This document shows positions 6,481 to 13,718 of a stretch of DNA of 13,975 nt, piece by piece. Within the stretch, counting starts at the first letter, position 1, and each line of letters begins with the position of its first letter. A model generated the notes under the pieces. It made no database searches. It worked only from the letters and a program-made list of their open reading frames with translations, and was not told where the DNA came from. The stretch comes from an uncultured Clostridia bacterium (GTDB lineage Bacteria; Bacillota; Clostridia; Oscillospirales; Acutalibacteraceae), in contig CAMHNT010000025.1 of NCBI GenBank assembly GCA_946186535.1, forward strand, positions 1 through 13,975. The letters run 5' to 3'. Both the position numbers and the translations under genes were made by a program.

Positions 6481-7788
6481 ATGCCGGGTAAGAATAATAA
6501 CAATAACCATGATAATATATGTTGTTCCTTTTGCAACAGATCCCAGGACGAGGTTGCAAGACTTATAGCAGGAAAAGATGTTTATATCTGTGATGAGTGT
6601 ATTTCTCTTTGCAACACGATTCTCGAAGAAGAATTCGGCGAATCCGTAACGAAGAAAAAGAAAAAAATAGGCGGTCTGAGTCTTAATCTCATTAAACCTG
6701 TTGATATGAAAAAACACCTCGACGATTATGTTGTCGGTCAGGAAGAGGCAAAGAAAACTCTTTGTGTTGCGGTTTACAACCACTACAAGAGACTTCTCAC
6801 CCTGAGGGACGACACCGAAATCGAAAAAAGCAACGTGCTTCTTCTGGGCCCGACCGGCGTCGGAAAGACCTTGCTTGCTTCGACTCTCGCAAAGGCTCTT
6901 GACGTTCCTTTTGCAATTGCGGATGCAACGACACTGACGGAAGCGGGATATGTCGGAGAGGACGTTGAGAATATTCTTCTTCGTCTCATTCAGGCGGCAG
7001 ACTTCGATATAAAAAAGGCGGAGCGAGGAATCATCTATATTGATGAGATCGACAAGATCGGAAGAAAATCCGAGAATCCGTCAATCACACGAGATGTCAG
7101 CGGTGAGGGCGTTCAGCAGGCCCTTCTTAAAATAATCGAGGGAACCGTGGCTAACGTACCTCCTCAGGGCGGCAGAAAGCACCCCCAGCAGGAGTACCTG
7201 AAAATAAACACAAAAAATATTCTTTTCATATGCGGCGGCGCATTTGACGGTCTTGAAAAGGTTGTCGAAAAGCGCAAGGGTTCATCGTCACTCGGCTTTG
7301 AGGCTGTTGTCCGCAACAAGGAAGAGCTCAGCAAGACGGATTGGATGAGCGACGTCGTTTCCCATGACCTGGTGAAATTCGGTCTTATCCCGGAGCTTGT
7401 CGGAAGAATTCCGGTTATCACTGCGCTTAAGGGGCTTGACGAGGACGCACTCGTTCAGATCCTCACCGAGCCTAAAAACTCGATAATCAGGCAGTATCAG
7501 AAGCTCTTTGAAATGGATAACATAAAGCTCAAATTCACCGATGATGCACTCAAAGCAGTAGCTCAGAAGGCTATCAAGCAGGAGACGGGCGCACGAGGAC
7601 TTCGTGCTATTCTTGAGGATGTTCTGGGCGATTTGATGTTCAACGCTCCGTCCGATGAAACTATTGTTAAAATTACGATAAACGGTGACACGGTCAACGG
7701 ACTCGATGTTCCGAATATAGAGCGTGACCTTTCAAAGAGAATTTCACTTGATTTTGATGATTCTCAATCGGGCAATACGGCTTCCTGA
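6481..7788 (+). CDS. clpX: ATP-dependent Clp protease ATP-binding subunit ClpX
   Basis: The product is 435 residues. ClpX is the AAA+ hexamer that unfolds substrates, including tmRNA-tagged proteins, and passes them to ClpP. The zinc-binding domain has C15-x2-C18 and C37-x2-C40. Walker A GPTGVGKT is at 123-130, the pore loop GYVG at 156-159, Walker B IIYIDEID at 184-191, the RKH loop at 232-234, and sensor 2 GARG at 370-373. The ClpP-docking loop reads LGF (271-273) instead of the more usual IGF, a conservative change. A run of five asparagines sits near the N-terminus. GAGGAG at 6464-6469 precedes the ATG by 11 bases. The tmRNA in this window encodes an LAA-type tag that this protein would be expected to recognise. 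Confidence 0.97.
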   Translation: MPGKNNNNNHDNICCSFCNRSQDEVARLIAGKDVYICDECISLCNTILEEEFGESVTKKKKKIGGLSLNLIKPVDMKKHLDDYVVGQEEAKKTLCVAVYNHYKRLLTLRDDTEIEKSNVLLLGPTGVGKTLLASTLAKALDVPFAIADATTLTEAGYVGEDVENILLRLIQAADFDIKKAERGIIYIDEIDKIGRKSENPSITRDVSGEGVQQALLKIIEGTVANVPPQGGRKHPQQEYLKINTKNILFICGGAFDGLEKVVEKRKGSSSLGFEAVVRNKEELSKTDWMSDVVSHDLVKFGLIPELVGRIPVITALKGLDEDALVQILTEPKNSIIRQYQKLFEMDNIKLKFTDDALKAVAQKAIKQETGARGLRAILEDVLGDLMFNAPSDETIVKITINGDTVNGLDVPNIERDLSKRISLDFDDSQSGNTAS

Positions 7789-7831
7789 CGATTTAAGAAA
7801 AATAAACTATTTATATTGTAAGTCATAAACT

Positions 7832-7871
7832 GCTGTAACATACCAAGGAAAAACCTTTGACTTGTTACAGC
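7832..7871. repeat. Perfect 9-bp inverted repeat over the lon promoter (possible operator or terminator)
   Basis: GCTGTAACA at 7832-7840 is the exact reverse complement of TGTTACAGC at 7863-7871. An inner pairing, CAAGG (7844-7848) with CCTTTG (7854-7859, one bulged T), nests within it around AAAAA. The right half lies in the spacer and abuts the -35 box of the predicted lon promoter. As RNA it would form a long hairpin after clpX followed by ATTTTG, a poor terminator tail. Either an operator or a terminator role is possible. Confidence 0.55.
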
Positions 7872-7886
7872 ATTTTGTGGTATTAC
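7857..7886 (+). promoter_or_regulatory. Predicted lon promoter with extended -10 box
   Basis: TTGACT at 7857-7862 and TATTAC at 7881-7886 are separated by 18 bases, with TG at 7878-7879 forming an extended -10. The predicted start is near 7893, giving a leader of about 68 bases. The -35 box overlaps the inner arm of the inverted repeat. Confidence 0.55.
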
Positions 7887-7910
7887 AGAAGATTTTTTAT
7901 GATTTACTCG

Positions 7911-7932
7911 GAGAAAAACTTTGATTTTTCTC
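7911..7932 (+). promoter_or_regulatory. Stem-loop in the lon leader
   Basis: GAGAAAAA at 7911-7918 pairs perfectly with TTTTTCTC at 7925-7932 around CTTTGA. The stem ends 12 bases before the AGGAGGG ribosome binding site (7945-7951). It is A+T-rich and would melt readily with heat, so a temperature- or protein-sensitive role is conceivable but not shown. Confidence 0.4.
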
Positions 7933-7960
7933 TAATCCCCTTATAGGAGGGTAGAAAAAT

Positions 7961-10420
7961 ATGAATATAGATAAAGTAAAAGATATCAGCGATTACCGCT
8001 GCGATTCGTTGGGCACAATTCCTGTGCTTGCGCTTCGGGGACTTGTGGTTTTCCCTGAGTCGGTGATACATTTTGATGTTGCAAGAACGGCGTCGGTGGC
8101 GGCGGTTAATGCTGCAATGAAATCTAATCAGCTTCTTTTCGTAACCACTCAGAAGGATCCGCTGAAAAGCCGTCCTGCACCGGACGATCTGTATGATGTA
8201 GGAACGGTTGTTAAAATTGCCCAGACAGTCCGTCAGCCCGACAACACGACTAAGGTTATTGTTGAAGGCCTTTACAGAGGTGTTGCGCTTGAACTCAAAA
8301 AGGAAAAAAGCTATTTTGAGGGAGATATAGTATCCTGCGAGTATGAAGGCGATGAGCCTTCTGTTGATCAGCTTGCAATGATGCGTGTCGTTAAAAGTGT
8401 TTTTGAAAGATACGTTGATCTTTCTCCTAAAATTCCGAACGACATTCTGTTCAAGGTGGAGCTTTCGAATTCACCGAACAGCCTTGCTGATTTTGTTGCA
8501 AACAATATTATCATAGATTTTAACGCCAAGCAGAAAATGCTTTCAACCTTCGAAGTAGACGAAAGACTTTCATTCATTCTTGACGTTCTCGACAGAGAGG
8601 TTGCCATTCTCGAAATCCAGACAAAAATTGTTGACCGTGCGCATGAGCACATGGACGAGAATCAGAAGGAATATTTCCTTCACGAACAGATCCGTGCTAT
8701 ACGTGAAGAGCTTGGGGAAGAGGATATTGATGAAGAGGCTGAGGAGTACAAGGAACGTATCTATGCTCTCAGAGTCGATAAGAAAATAAAAGAGCACCTT
8801 CTTAAGGAATGCAGCCGTCTTCAGAAAATGCCCGAAGCTTCACAGGAAGCGTTTACTCTCCGGATGTATCTTGACGCATGTCTCGAACTTCCGTGGGACA
8901 AATCTTCAAAGGATAAGATAGATATCAATTCCGTCACGAAGGCTCTCGACAGGAATCACTACGGTCTCTCGAAGGTTAAGGAAAGAATTATAGAATATCT
9001 TGCCGTAAGGAAGCTTACGCCGGATGTGAAAGGACAGATTATCTGTCTTGTGGGACCTCCGGGCGTCGGAAAAACATCGATAGCACAGTCCATAGCTGCT
9101 GCAATAAACAGAAAAGCCGAACGTATAGCACTCGGAGGAGTCCATGACGAGGCGGAGATCAGAGGTCACAGACGTACATATATTGCGGCTATGCCCGGAA
9201 GGATCATATCCGCAATTAAGTCGGCAGGTACAAACAATCCTGTCCTTATTCTCGACGAGATCGACAAGCTTGCGTCCGACTACAAGGGCGATCCTACAAG
9301 CGCTCTGCTTGAGGTTCTTGATCCCGAACAGAACAGCACGTTCCGTGATCACTATATAGATCTTCCGTTTGACCTCAGCAAGGTTATGTTCATAACGACG
9401 GCAAACGATGCGTATTCTATTCCTGCGCCGCTCAAGGACAGAATGGAGGTTATAGAGATTGGAAGCTATAACCGTGAAGAGAAGTTCCATATTGCGAAAA
9501 AGCACCTTATTCCGAAGCAGCTTGTGAATAACGGACTGAAAGCTTCAAACTGCAAATTCTCAAGCTCGGCTATATATGCTGTCATTGACGGATATACAAG
9601 AGAAGCAGGCGTCAGAAATCTTGAAAGAAGAATAGCCGCAGTCATGAGAAAGGTTGCGAGAAATGTAGCCGCCGGTGAAACGGAAGAGGTCTTCAAGATT
9701 GACGCAAAGAATATCGAGGAATACCTCGGACCGAAGAAATTCAAGGACGACGAGCTTTCCCAGAAGCACGAAGTGGGTCTCGTAAACGGTCTTGCATGGA
9801 CGGCGGTCGGAGGAGAGACGCTTCCGATTGAGGTTGCCGTAGTTCCCGGAAGAGGAAAAATCGAGCTTACCGGCTCGCTCGGCGAAGTTATGAAGGAGTC
9901 GGCGAAAATTGCCGTGACCTGTGTGAGAACGAGGGCGGAGAAGCTCGGTATAAATACCGATTTCTATAAGCTCAACGATATTCATATTCACGCTCCCGAG
10001 GGTGCCGTTCCGAAAGACGGCCCGTCCGCCGGTATCACAATGACAACGGCGATTGTTTCTGCTCTCACGAACAAGCCTGTCAACAGGTTGGTTGCGATGA
10101 CGGGTGAGATCACTCTTAGGGGAAAGGTTCTTCCTATCGGTGGATTGAAGGAAAAATCGATGGGAGCCTATAAAATGGGAATAAAGACTATTGTCATTCC
10201 GAAGAAGAACGAATCCGACCTCTATGAGATCGATGAAACCGTGAAGGAGAATGTTAATATTATTCCGGTCGAAACGATCGATGAGGTTCTTGAGATTGCT
10301 TTTACACTTGACAATACCTATGAAAAGCCGTCGCAGCCGAAGACGGCGAAAACAAAAAAGACATCGAAGAAAACCGACAGCAAGCCTGCCGATGCGGTGA
10401 TAACAGGAGAATTAATATGA
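7961..10420 (+). CDS. lon: ATP-dependent protease Lon (LonA type)
   Basis: The product is 819 residues. Lon is a soluble AAA+ serine protease that degrades misfolded and regulatory proteins. The N-terminal substrate-binding domain starts at about 19 (TIPVLALRGLVVFP) and is followed by a coiled region (about 220-310). Walker A GPPGVGKT is at 365-372 and Walker B LDEIDK at 431-436. The C-terminal protease domain has the Ser-Lys dyad S689 (PKDGPSAG) and K732 (GGLKEK). No membrane segment is present, so it is LonA rather than LonB. The last 40 or so residues form a lysine/threonine-rich tail beyond the usual domain end. AGGAGGG at 7945-7951 sets the start. The stop overlaps the engB start (ATGA). 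The lonB gene often found here in related bacteria is absent. Confidence 0.97.
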   Translation: MNIDKVKDISDYRCDSLGTIPVLALRGLVVFPESVIHFDVARTASVAAVNAAMKSNQLLFVTTQKDPLKSRPAPDDLYDVGTVVKIAQTVRQPDNTTKVIVEGLYRGVALELKKEKSYFEGDIVSCEYEGDEPSVDQLAMMRVVKSVFERYVDLSPKIPNDILFKVELSNSPNSLADFVANNIIIDFNAKQKMLSTFEVDERLSFILDVLDREVAILEIQTKIVDRAHEHMDENQKEYFLHEQIRAIREELGEEDIDEEAEEYKERIYALRVDKKIKEHLLKECSRLQKMPEASQEAFTLRMYLDACLELPWDKSSKDKIDINSVTKALDRNHYGLSKVKERIIEYLAVRKLTPDVKGQIICLVGPPGVGKTSIAQSIAAAINRKAERIALGGVHDEAEIRGHRRTYIAAMPGRIISAIKSAGTNNPVLILDEIDKLASDYKGDPTSALLEVLDPEQNSTFRDHYIDLPFDLSKVMFITTANDAYSIPAPLKDRMEVIEIGSYNREEKFHIAKKHLIPKQLVNNGLKASNCKFSSSAIYAVIDGYTREAGVRNLERRIAAVMRKVARNVAAGETEEVFKIDAKNIEEYLGPKKFKDDELSQKHEVGLVNGLAWTAVGGETLPIEVAVVPGRGKIELTGSLGEVMKESAKIAVTCVRTRAEKLGINTDFYKLNDIHIHAPEGAVPKDGPSAGITMTTAIVSALTNKPVNRLVAMTGEITLRGKVLPIGGLKEKSMGAYKMGIKTIVIPKKNESDLYEIDETVKENVNIIPVETIDEVLEIAFTLDNTYEKPSQPKTAKTKKTSKKTDSKPADAVITGELI

Positions 10421-11022
10421 ATTTCAACAAAGCGGAATTTGAATTTGCCGCAGGAAACGCTTTACAGCTTCCCCAATCCACGCTTCCCGAGGTTATTTTT
10501 TCCGGAAGGAGCAACGTGGGAAAATCATCGCTCATAAACAAGCTCGTGAACCGGAAGGCTCTCGCTCGGGTAAGCGCTACACCCGGAAAAACCGCAACAA
10601 TAAATTTTTTCAGGGTTGACAGATTCCACCTCGTTGACCTTCCCGGATACGGCTATGCGAAGGTTTCGAAGTCCGAAAAACAGCGCTGGGCGAATCTCAT
10701 GGAGGGATATTTCAACCAGGACAGAAATTTTGCGCTTGTGGTTCAGATAGTCGATATGCGCCATTCGCCGTCTGCTGACGATATGAATATGATAGAGTAT
10801 CTTTATTCCGGCGGATATCCTTTCATAATAGTTCTGACGAAAAAGGACAAGCTGAAAAAAACACAGCAGACAAAGCGTCTCGAAGAGCTGAAAAAAGAGC
10901 TTGAAGCATATTCCGACATTCCGCTGTTTCCTTTTTCCGCACTCAACGGAGAGGGAACAGAGGAGATAAGGGAATATATACAACAGTGCGTTCTTGAATT
11001 TGAGCCCGAAGACGATATATAA
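10417..11022 (+). CDS. engB: Ribosome-assembly GTP-binding protein EngB (YsxC/YihA)
   Basis: The product is 201 residues. EngB is a small GTPase needed for maturation of the large ribosomal subunit. The G motifs are present in order: G1 GRSNVGKS at 30-37, the G2 threonine in the ATPGKTATINFF stretch at about 54-65, G3 DLPG at 74-77 in DLPGYGYAKVS, G4 TKKD at 141-144, and G5 SALN at 174-177. The ATG overlaps the lon stop by four bases and has its own AGGAGA at 10405-10410, indicating translational coupling. The lon-engB (lonA-ysxC) adjacency is a known Firmicutes arrangement. Confidence 0.96.
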   Translation: MNFNKAEFEFAAGNALQLPQSTLPEVIFSGRSNVGKSSLINKLVNRKALARVSATPGKTATINFFRVDRFHLVDLPGYGYAKVSKSEKQRWANLMEGYFNQDRNFALVVQIVDMRHSPSADDMNMIEYLYSGGYPFIIVLTKKDKLKKTQQTKRLEELKKELEAYSDIPLFPFSALNGEGTEEIREYIQQCVLEFEPEDDI

Positions 11023-11090
11023 ATGAATTGTTTTCGGGAGAAGTTACTATTTTAAAATTTTCCTCGGAATCCCTTTAATTTTGTTATATT

Positions 11091-11132
11091 AATCCCCTGC
11101 CCCGAAAGCAGACTTTTTGCGGGCAGGGGATT
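11091..11132. repeat. 12-bp inverted repeat after engB (possible terminator or structured RNA)
   Basis: AATCCCCTGCCC at 11091-11102 is the exact reverse complement of GGGCAGGGGATT at 11121-11132, with an 18-base loop that itself contains AAAG-caga-CTTT. No T run follows on either strand, which argues against an ordinary intrinsic terminator. A short competing stem, CTGC-cccgaaa-GCAG, directly followed by ACTTTTT, could form from the left arm and loop. It lies 68 bases after the engB stop. Confidence 0.5.
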
Positions 11133-11241
11133 ATACTGAGCGCATGACAGTCCAAAGACAGCTATCCGGCATTCTGTCAGCTATTTGTTATATAGAGGAT
11201 AACAGGAAAAATGACAGGAAAAACAAAGCATTCAAAATGAG
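11133..11241. repeat. Short direct and inverted repeats upstream of the lipoprotein gene
   Basis: CAGCTAT occurs at 11159-11165 and 11178-11184. TGACAG (11145-11150) is inverted as CTGTCA (11174-11179), with GACAG (11157-11161) as a competing partner. ACAGGAAAAA is repeated at 11202-11211 and 11214-11223 with a 12-base period. There is no open frame or RNA family that I recognise. The repeats could be regulator binding sites for the downstream promoter. Confidence 0.3.
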
Positions 11242-11270
11242 TTGACAGATACAAAAAATAATTGTAAAAT
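11242..11270 (+). promoter_or_regulatory. Predicted sigma-A promoter of the lipoprotein gene
   Basis: A consensus TTGACA at 11242-11247 is followed after 17 bases by TAAAAT at 11265-11270. The predicted start is near 11277, giving a short leader of about 46 bases to the ATG at 11323. Confidence 0.7.
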
Positions 11271-11322
11271 ATAAATTAGGATTTTATACAATGATGAATT
11301 AAAAAATATCGGAGGATATTGT

Positions 11323-12552
11323 ATGAAGAAACTTATTTGTGTGATGTTGTCGGTCAGCCTTATGCTTTTGGCAACGTCATGTAACTTCTTGGTGAAGAAT
11401 GACGATCAGGAACAGTTCGACTATCCCGTGACAGTCGGTAATCTTGTGTTTGAAAAAGCTCCCGATGGGGTTGTTGTTCTGAGCGATAATCTTGCGGATA
11501 TTATTCTTGCGTGCGGCTATGAGGGAAAGCTCTCGGGCAGAAGCGACATATGCACTCAGGAAGGTTTGGAGCTGCTTCCTTCGGTAGGAACTCCGGACAG
11601 CCCCGATATCGGTATGCTCAGAGAAATGAATACAAGCCTTGTTCTTTCCGATGAAATTTTTGATGACGAAACAAAGCAGCAAATCGCTGATCTTGGGGCG
11701 GATATTCTTGTGATCAAGCCGGCTTCGAACAAGAATGAGCTCGTAAAGCTTTACGGCAACATTGCTTCTGTTTTGGGCGGAAGCTATTCGGGAAAAATGA
11801 AAGCAATGGATACTTTTGATTCCATTCAGGAATCCCTTGATTCGATGAAGAATGAGGTTATGGATAAAAATGTGGTTTCAACGGTATGTTATATTTATGA
11901 TATTGACGGTGATCAATGCAAGGTGGCTTACGGAAACGATTATTCGGCAGAGCTTTTCGACTATGCTCAGCTGACAAACATCGCCGCAGATGATGACGAT
12001 GGATTCATTGGAATTGATGTTCTTCTCAGAGGCAATCCCGATACTATATTCTGTGCCGAGGGTGTTTCGGAAAAGTTAAGAGTGAATGAAGATCTTTCAT
12101 CTCTTTCGGCTGTTTTAAGAAACAGGATTTATACTCTTCCCGAAAAATACCTTAAGCTTCAGGGAAACACATGTCTTGTGACGGTTGACTATCTTATCGC
12201 AAAGACTCAGGAAAATTATACTCAGAAACAGAAATGGCCTGACGAGTTCAATATTGTTGAAGAGGTTGAGTATGTTGCTCCTTTTGAGCCGAAGGTTGGT
12301 ATTTTCTATACTGTAGGCGAAACGTATCTTCCTGTCAGATATATTGAGGAACGTCTGATCGGACTAGGCTATATGGAAGGAGAAGCGGACGAAACGTTTA
12401 CTGTGGAAACTGCAGCGGCAGTAAGTGCCTTCCAGACTGCAAACGGACTTTCTGTGACGGGAATTGCGGATTATGACACATTGACAGTTCTTCTTTCAAA
12501 TGACGCTGTTTCGTCAGCGAATGCAGGAGAGGCTACTTACAGCCCTGAATAA
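11323..12552 (+). CDS. Lipoprotein: binding-protein-like domain fused to a peptidoglycan-binding domain
   Basis: The product is 409 residues. The N-terminus is a lipoprotein signal (KK, hydrophobic core, LATSC) with C20 as the lipidated residue. Residues about 37-295 resemble the helical-backbone binding proteins of iron/siderophore/B12 transporters (peripla_BP_2/TroA-like): the VVVLSDNLADIILACGYEGKLSGRSDIC start, the PDIGMLREMNTSLVLSD and LGADILVIKPASN segments, then NPDTIFCAEG and NRIYTLP. Residues about 330-392 match a PG_binding_1 repeat (YIEERLIGLGYMEGEAD...VSAFQTANGLSVTGIADYDTLTVLL). No permease or ATPase gene is adjacent. The protein may anchor a sensor or ligand trap to the cell wall; the ligand is unknown. 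GGAGG at 11311-11315 sets the start. It is monocistronic, with its own promoter and terminator. The domain calls are by eye, and the second is the firmer. Confidence 0.82.
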   Translation: MKKLICVMLSVSLMLLATSCNFLVKNDDQEQFDYPVTVGNLVFEKAPDGVVVLSDNLADIILACGYEGKLSGRSDICTQEGLELLPSVGTPDSPDIGMLREMNTSLVLSDEIFDDETKQQIADLGADILVIKPASNKNELVKLYGNIASVLGGSYSGKMKAMDTFDSIQESLDSMKNEVMDKNVVSTVCYIYDIDGDQCKVAYGNDYSAELFDYAQLTNIAADDDDGFIGIDVLLRGNPDTIFCAEGVSEKLRVNEDLSSLSAVLRNRIYTLPEKYLKLQGNTCLVTVDYLIAKTQENYTQKQKWPDEFNIVEEVEYVAPFEPKVGIFYTVGETYLPVRYIEERLIGLGYMEGEADETFTVETAAAVSAFQTANGLSVTGIADYDTLTVLLSNDAVSSANAGEATYSPE

Positions 12553-12579
12553 CGCAATTTAAGAGAAAATAGCATTAAG

Positions 12580-12616
12580 CCGTCTGAGAGGTTGGTTCTC
12601 TCATGACGGTTTTTTT
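12580..12616 (+). terminator. Intrinsic terminator of the lipoprotein gene
   Basis: CCGTC-TGAGAG at 12580-12590 pairs with CTCTCA-t-GACGG at 12598-12609 (one bulged T), followed directly by seven T bases. It lies 27 bases after the stop codon. Confidence 0.9.
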
Positions 12617-12638
12617 GTTTGTATGCAGATTAGTGATT

Positions 12639-12669
12639 AAAAAAACAGAGAGTCCCGAAGAACTCTCTG
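12639..12669 (-). terminator. Intrinsic terminator of ssrA
   Basis: Read on the minus strand, CAGAGAGTTC pairs with GGACTCTCTG (one G-U pair) around a TTCG tetraloop and is followed by seven T bases. It lies about 60 bases beyond the tmRNA 3' end and faces the lipoprotein terminator. Confidence 0.9.
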
Positions 12670-12680
12670 CACATTTACTC

Positions 12681-12720
12681 ATTACAAAAAACAAATCACA
12701 GAAACAAGGCTTTTTGTAAT
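12681..12720 (-). repeat. 10-bp inverted repeat in the tmRNA trailer
   Basis: ATTACAAAAA at 12681-12690 is the exact reverse complement of TTTTTGTAAT at 12711-12720, with a 20-base loop. It lies between the tmRNA CCA end (12728) and the terminator, so it would fold in the precursor trailer. It may guide 3' processing or be incidental. Confidence 0.4.
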
Positions 12721-12727
12721 TTTGTTT

Positions 12728-13075
12728 TGGTGGAGGTGAGGGGAATCGAACCCCTGTCCGAAAACCATTTACCAAGGCTTTCTACGAGTGTAGCCTGTGT
12801 TTTAAAATTCCCTCGGAATCACGCCCATAGGCAGGCTTGATTCTTTGGTAGCCTCTGATACATGAACAGGGTCAAGGCATCCTCCTGAACACGTTCACCA
12901 CTAATCGACGCTCTTATCCGGGCCGTGGTACTCCCGGTAAGAACGAGCAGCGCTTAGGCTGCTAAGGCAACTGTATTGTTGTCGTTTATTTTTTAAAGTT
13001 ACGGATTTTATAGCGGTTCCGCACCGCTACTCGCTTACCAAAGCTCACAATCCCCGTCGAAACCTTTACACCCCC
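12728..13075 (-). ncRNA. ssrA: tmRNA (transfer-messenger RNA), one-piece
   Basis: The RNA is about 348 bases and rescues ribosomes stalled on broken messages together with SmpB. The 5' end GGGGGTGTAAAGG, followed by TTTCGACGGGG, and the 3' end TTCGATTCCCC, then CACCTCCACCA with encoded CCA, are diagnostic. The acceptor stem GGGGGUG pairs with CACCUCC and contains the G3-U70 pair read by alanyl-tRNA synthetase. The T-arm is GGGG-TTCGATT-CCCC. The tag frame ends AAC GAC AAC AAT ACA GTT GCC TTA GCA GCC TAA (minus strand, 12986 down to 12954), giving NDNNTVALAA, a ClpXP-type degron. The codon before AAC is ATA and not the common GCA. smpB lies 57 bases upstream on the same strand and may be co-transcribed. 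Confidence 0.96.
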
Positions 13076-13132
13076 ATATATTTTAAGAAATATACTTAAC
13101 TATATACTGAAGGAACTTTAAGAAAAAACATG

Positions 13133-13600
13133 TTACCTGTTGAATCGTTCCTTCATAGTACGTTCAATGTCACGTTTAGCTGATTTTTCAGCCATGTCAG
13201 CACGCTTATCATAAAGTTTCTTGCCTTTGCAGAGACCAACGGACATTTTCACTTTACTGCCCTTGAAGTAAAGTGAAAGCGGAATAAGTGAGTATCCGTC
13301 CTGATTTATGTGGCCGAAAAGCCGCATAATCTCACGCTTGTGCATGAGAAGCCTTCTCACTCTCATCGGGTCTTTATTGAATATGTTTCCCTGTTCATAC
13401 GGACTTATGTGCATGCCGTTGACAAAAATTTCGCCGTCAACAACAGAACACCAGCTGTCTTTTAAATTAGTCCTTCCTTCACGGAGAGATTTTACTTCTG
13501 TTCCGCAAAGCTCAATACCGGCTTCGATAGTTTCAATTACAAAGTAATCGTGATATGCTTTTTTGTTCTGCGCTATAGTTTTTGTGCTTTCCTTAGCCAT
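13133..13600 (-). CDS. smpB: SsrA-binding protein SmpB
   Basis: The product is 155 residues, the standard SmpB length. It binds the tRNA-like domain of tmRNA and carries it into the stalled ribosome. Family segments visible are NKKAYHDYFVIETIEAGIEL, then GTEVKSLREGR, HISPYEQGN, RRLLMHKREI, and the basic tail GKKLYDKR...KRDIERTMKERFNR, which acts in the mRNA channel. I chose the ATG at 13600, preceded ten bases upstream by GAGGAG (13611-13616 as CTCCTC on the plus strand), over an in-frame TTG at 13627. It is followed on the same strand by ssrA, so the protein and its RNA partner form one locus. Confidence 0.97.
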   Translation of the reverse strand: MAKESTKTIAQNKKAYHDYFVIETIEAGIELCGTEVKSLREGRTNLKDSWCSVVDGEIFVNGMHISPYEQGNIFNKDPMRVRRLLMHKREIMRLFGHINQDGYSLIPLSLYFKGSKVKMSVGLCKGKKLYDKRADMAEKSAKRDIERTMKERFNR

Positions 13601-13689
13601 TTTTCTCACGCTCCTCTGTGAATTCAAGATAGGACTCTATCGGGTAACCGTTAAAAAACTTTTATTGATTTCAAAGTTTCGTATATTAA

Positions 13690-13718
13690 ATAATATCACT
13701 TTTTAAGCGTATTGTCAA
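13690..13718 (-). promoter_or_regulatory. Predicted sigma-A promoter of smpB
   Basis: On the minus strand, TTGACA (13718-13713) and TATTAT (13695-13690) are separated by exactly 17 bases. The leader to the smpB ATG is about 80 bases and contains a small GATAG-agtc-CTATC stem (13628-13641). It probably serves both smpB and ssrA. Confidence 0.75.

Noticed and set aside
7857..7863. CtsR-like heptad TTTGACT upstream of lon
   Set aside because: CtsR sites need two tandem heptads with a 3-base spacer. The neighbouring heptad position reads TACAGCA, which does not match, and the sequence is better explained as a -35 box.
8906..9505. Minus-strand open frame opposite lon
   Set aside because: It is a shadow frame opposite the AAA+ domain of Lon with no initiation signals.
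12728..12760. Integrated element using the 3' end of ssrA as attachment site
   Set aside because: The DNA beyond the tmRNA 3' end holds only terminators and the convergent lipoprotein gene. No integrase or duplicated ssrA end is present.
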